Assembly: GCA_963739235.1 (NCBI GenBank)
Contig: CAVTZY010000033.1
Coordinates: 1 to 64,000, forward strand
From: JAFNAG01 sp963739235
GTDB taxonomy: Bacteria > Acidobacteriota > UBA6911
Length of the DNA: 64,000 nt
Direction: 5' to 3'
In this document: positions 62,873-64,000 of the stretch, piece by piece
How positions within the stretch are numbered: the stretch's first letter is position 1
Layout: every line of letters starts with the position of its first letter
Position numbers and translations under genes: made by a program
Notes under the pieces: model-generated
Databases searched by the model: none
What the model was told of the DNA's origin: nothing
The model's input: the letters and a program-made list of their open reading frames with translations, nothing else

Positions 62873-64000
62873 TCACCGTTTCACGGTGGGGGCTCTCGTT
62901 GTACGGCTGTTGGCCAGCCGGTAGACTTCACTTCCGGCCAGCAGGAGGGCGCCGACGGCGAACGGTTCTGTGTGCCGGGGATCAAATCCGTGCGGCGCAG
63001 CGCCGATCGGCTGCACGTGTTCGAGCTTTCCTTCCGGGGTCACACACGAAGCGAGTGCATTCCAGGCGAACCGCACGGCGGGTTCGACACGCTTGCGATC
63101 GAGCAGGCCGTGATTCAATCCCCAGGCCAGCCCATAAGCCAGGAACGAACTGCCGCTGGTCTCGCGCGCCGTATGCGCGGCCGGATCAAGCAGACCAGCG
63201 CGCCAGAGCCCGTCTGCCTGCTGTGCGGCAATAGCCGCCTTGGCCATGGCGAGGTAAAGTTTGCGATATCGAGGATAATCAGGATGATCTTTGGGGAAGT
63301 GTTCGAGCACGCGGCACAGCCCGCCGAACACCCAACCGTTGCCGCGCGCCCAGTGAATCGTGCGTCCGTTGGGCTCGCGTAGATCGAGGAACGACTCGTC
63401 GCGGTAGTACAGACCGACCGCCGGCTGGAAGAGCCGCTCCGTCGTTGCCCACCACTCCCGGTTCATGAAGTCGAGGTAGCGGCGGTCTCCCGTGGCTTCC
63501 CACATCAGCAGCCACGACATCGGCGCCATAAACAGGGCATCGCACCACGTCCAGCGCTCCTGGCTTTTGGGCGGATCCCAATCCATCGAGACCTTTGAGG
63601 GTTGCGCGAGAATGGCGTCGAGCCGCTTCCTGGACGGTTCGAGCATCTTGGCGTCGTGCCCGCGTTGATACATTTCGAGATAAGCCTGGACGACGCAATA
63701 GTCGTCCGCGTGATACAGCCTGTTGTGCGGCTCCCATTGGTTGGCGTCGCCTCGCTCGAACATCGCCTGCAGGTATCGCCGGTCGGGGGCAATCAGGTCC
63801 AGGGCCAGCGTGCCGATGTAGAACGGGGCAACCTCCCAGCCGCGCGGATTCCTTTGCGATGGATCCGGGAAATTGGCGAGTTGCCAATCGGCAACGCGTT
63901 CCATCAGAGCCAGAACCTCCCCGGCCGTGACGGCGCGGTCGAGCAGGTCAGGGGAGGAGGACTCGGCGCGCGTCTGTGTGAGCGCCGCGAGGCGGCTGGC
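62873..64000 (-). CDS. GH105/GH88-type unsaturated glycuronyl hydrolase, 5' end outside the window
   Basis: The frame is open from base 64000, so the N-terminus lies beyond the window. The visible 375 residues form the helical toroid of the family: YHADDYCVVQAYLEMYQRG with the catalytic Asp region, WTWCDALFMAPMSWLL, RDESFLDLREPNGRTIHWAR, GNGWVFGGLCRVLEHF and ETSGSSFLAYGLAWGLNHGL. Such enzymes cleave the unsaturated uronic acid left by pectate or rhamnogalacturonan lyases. It fits the plant-polymer theme set by the pentose operon 40 kb away. Confidence 0.9.
   Translation of the reverse strand, partial: ASRLAALTQTRAESSSPDLLDRAVTAGEVLALMERVADWQLANFPDPSQRNPRGWEVAPFYIGTLALDLIAPDRRYLQAMFERGDANQWEPHNRLYHADDYCVVQAYLEMYQRGHDAKMLEPSRKRLDAILAQPSKVSMDWDPPKSQERWTWCDALFMAPMSWLLMWEATGDRRYLDFMNREWWATTERLFQPAVGLYYRDESFLDLREPNGRTIHWARGNGWVFGGLCRVLEHFPKDHPDYPRYRKLYLAMAKAAIAAQQADGLWRAGLLDPAAHTARETSGSSFLAYGLAWGLNHGLLDRKRVEPAVRFAWNALASCVTPEGKLEHVQPIGAAPHGFDPRHTEPFAVGALLLAGSEVYRLANSRTTRAPTVKR

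Noticed and set aside
1..64000. tRNA or rRNA genes
   Set aside because: I looked for T-loop-like GTTCGAATC boxes; the only hits fall inside coding genes (for example in the G3E GTPase) without cloverleaf context.

Overview
The window is bacterial, GC-rich and rich in dispersed palindromic repeats. The gene set points to an uncultured soil or sediment bacterium, most likely Acidobacteriota: VPS10/sortilin-type BNR propellers, a sodium:solute symporter beside a D-aminoacylase, a eukaryote-type citrate synthase, archease with RtcB, and two B12-binding radical SAM proteins. That placement is inference, because no rRNA, tRNA or marker set is present. Single-base insertions break five points in four otherwise normal genes, which may reflect the assembly rather than biology.

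Layout. 1-7.4 kb: end of a VPS10-like propeller, a truncated PQQ-propeller remnant, a symporter, a UroD-family protein, and a D-aminoacylase split by a 275-bp double-hairpin element. 7.6-17.4 kb: an exported M14 carboxypeptidase fused to an amidohydrolase-like tail, an orphan DmsB-type ferredoxin, a Tat-exported protein, a TPR-redoxin and a radical SAM protein. 17.8-25.9 kb: a minus-strand pentose operon (ROK regulator, fucose/arabinose-isomerase-like enzyme, zinc dehydrogenase, AraB, AraD, exported GalM). 26-31.3 kb: an EmrA-like adaptor, a methyltransferase, then RtcB, a G3E GTPase and archease. 31.6-37 kb: a second radical SAM protein, an AzgA-type purine permease, an Rrf2 regulator and citrate synthase. 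37.3-42.5 kb: M16 peptidase, hemN and hemH, the last two frameshifted. 43.2-46.7 kb: thioredoxin, RidA, a second double-hairpin element, GNAT and a YtcJ-type amidohydrolase. 47-52 kb: a giant subtilase. 52.7-54.7 kb: an accessory block that looks like an integron gene cassette lacking an integrase, followed by hicBA. 55.1-58.2 kb: a frameshifted VPS10-like gene. 58.5-62.9 kb: hexamer-palindrome repeats, a nucleotidyltransferase relic and two DUF4143 ATPases. 62.9-64 kb: a GH105/GH88-type hydrolase running off the end.

How the genes fit together. The isomerase, AraB and AraD give a route from L-arabinose (or a related pentose) to xylulose 5-phosphate. With GalM and the GH105 enzyme this suggests growth on plant polysaccharide. 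The D-aminoacylase, M14, S8 and M16 proteins add peptide scavenging.

The most unusual material is non-coding: a cassette whose two ends complement each other exactly as integron theory predicts, a pair of transposon-like double hairpins that share a core but not their ends, long palindromes built from ATCG hexamers, and a short motif found seven times on both strands.
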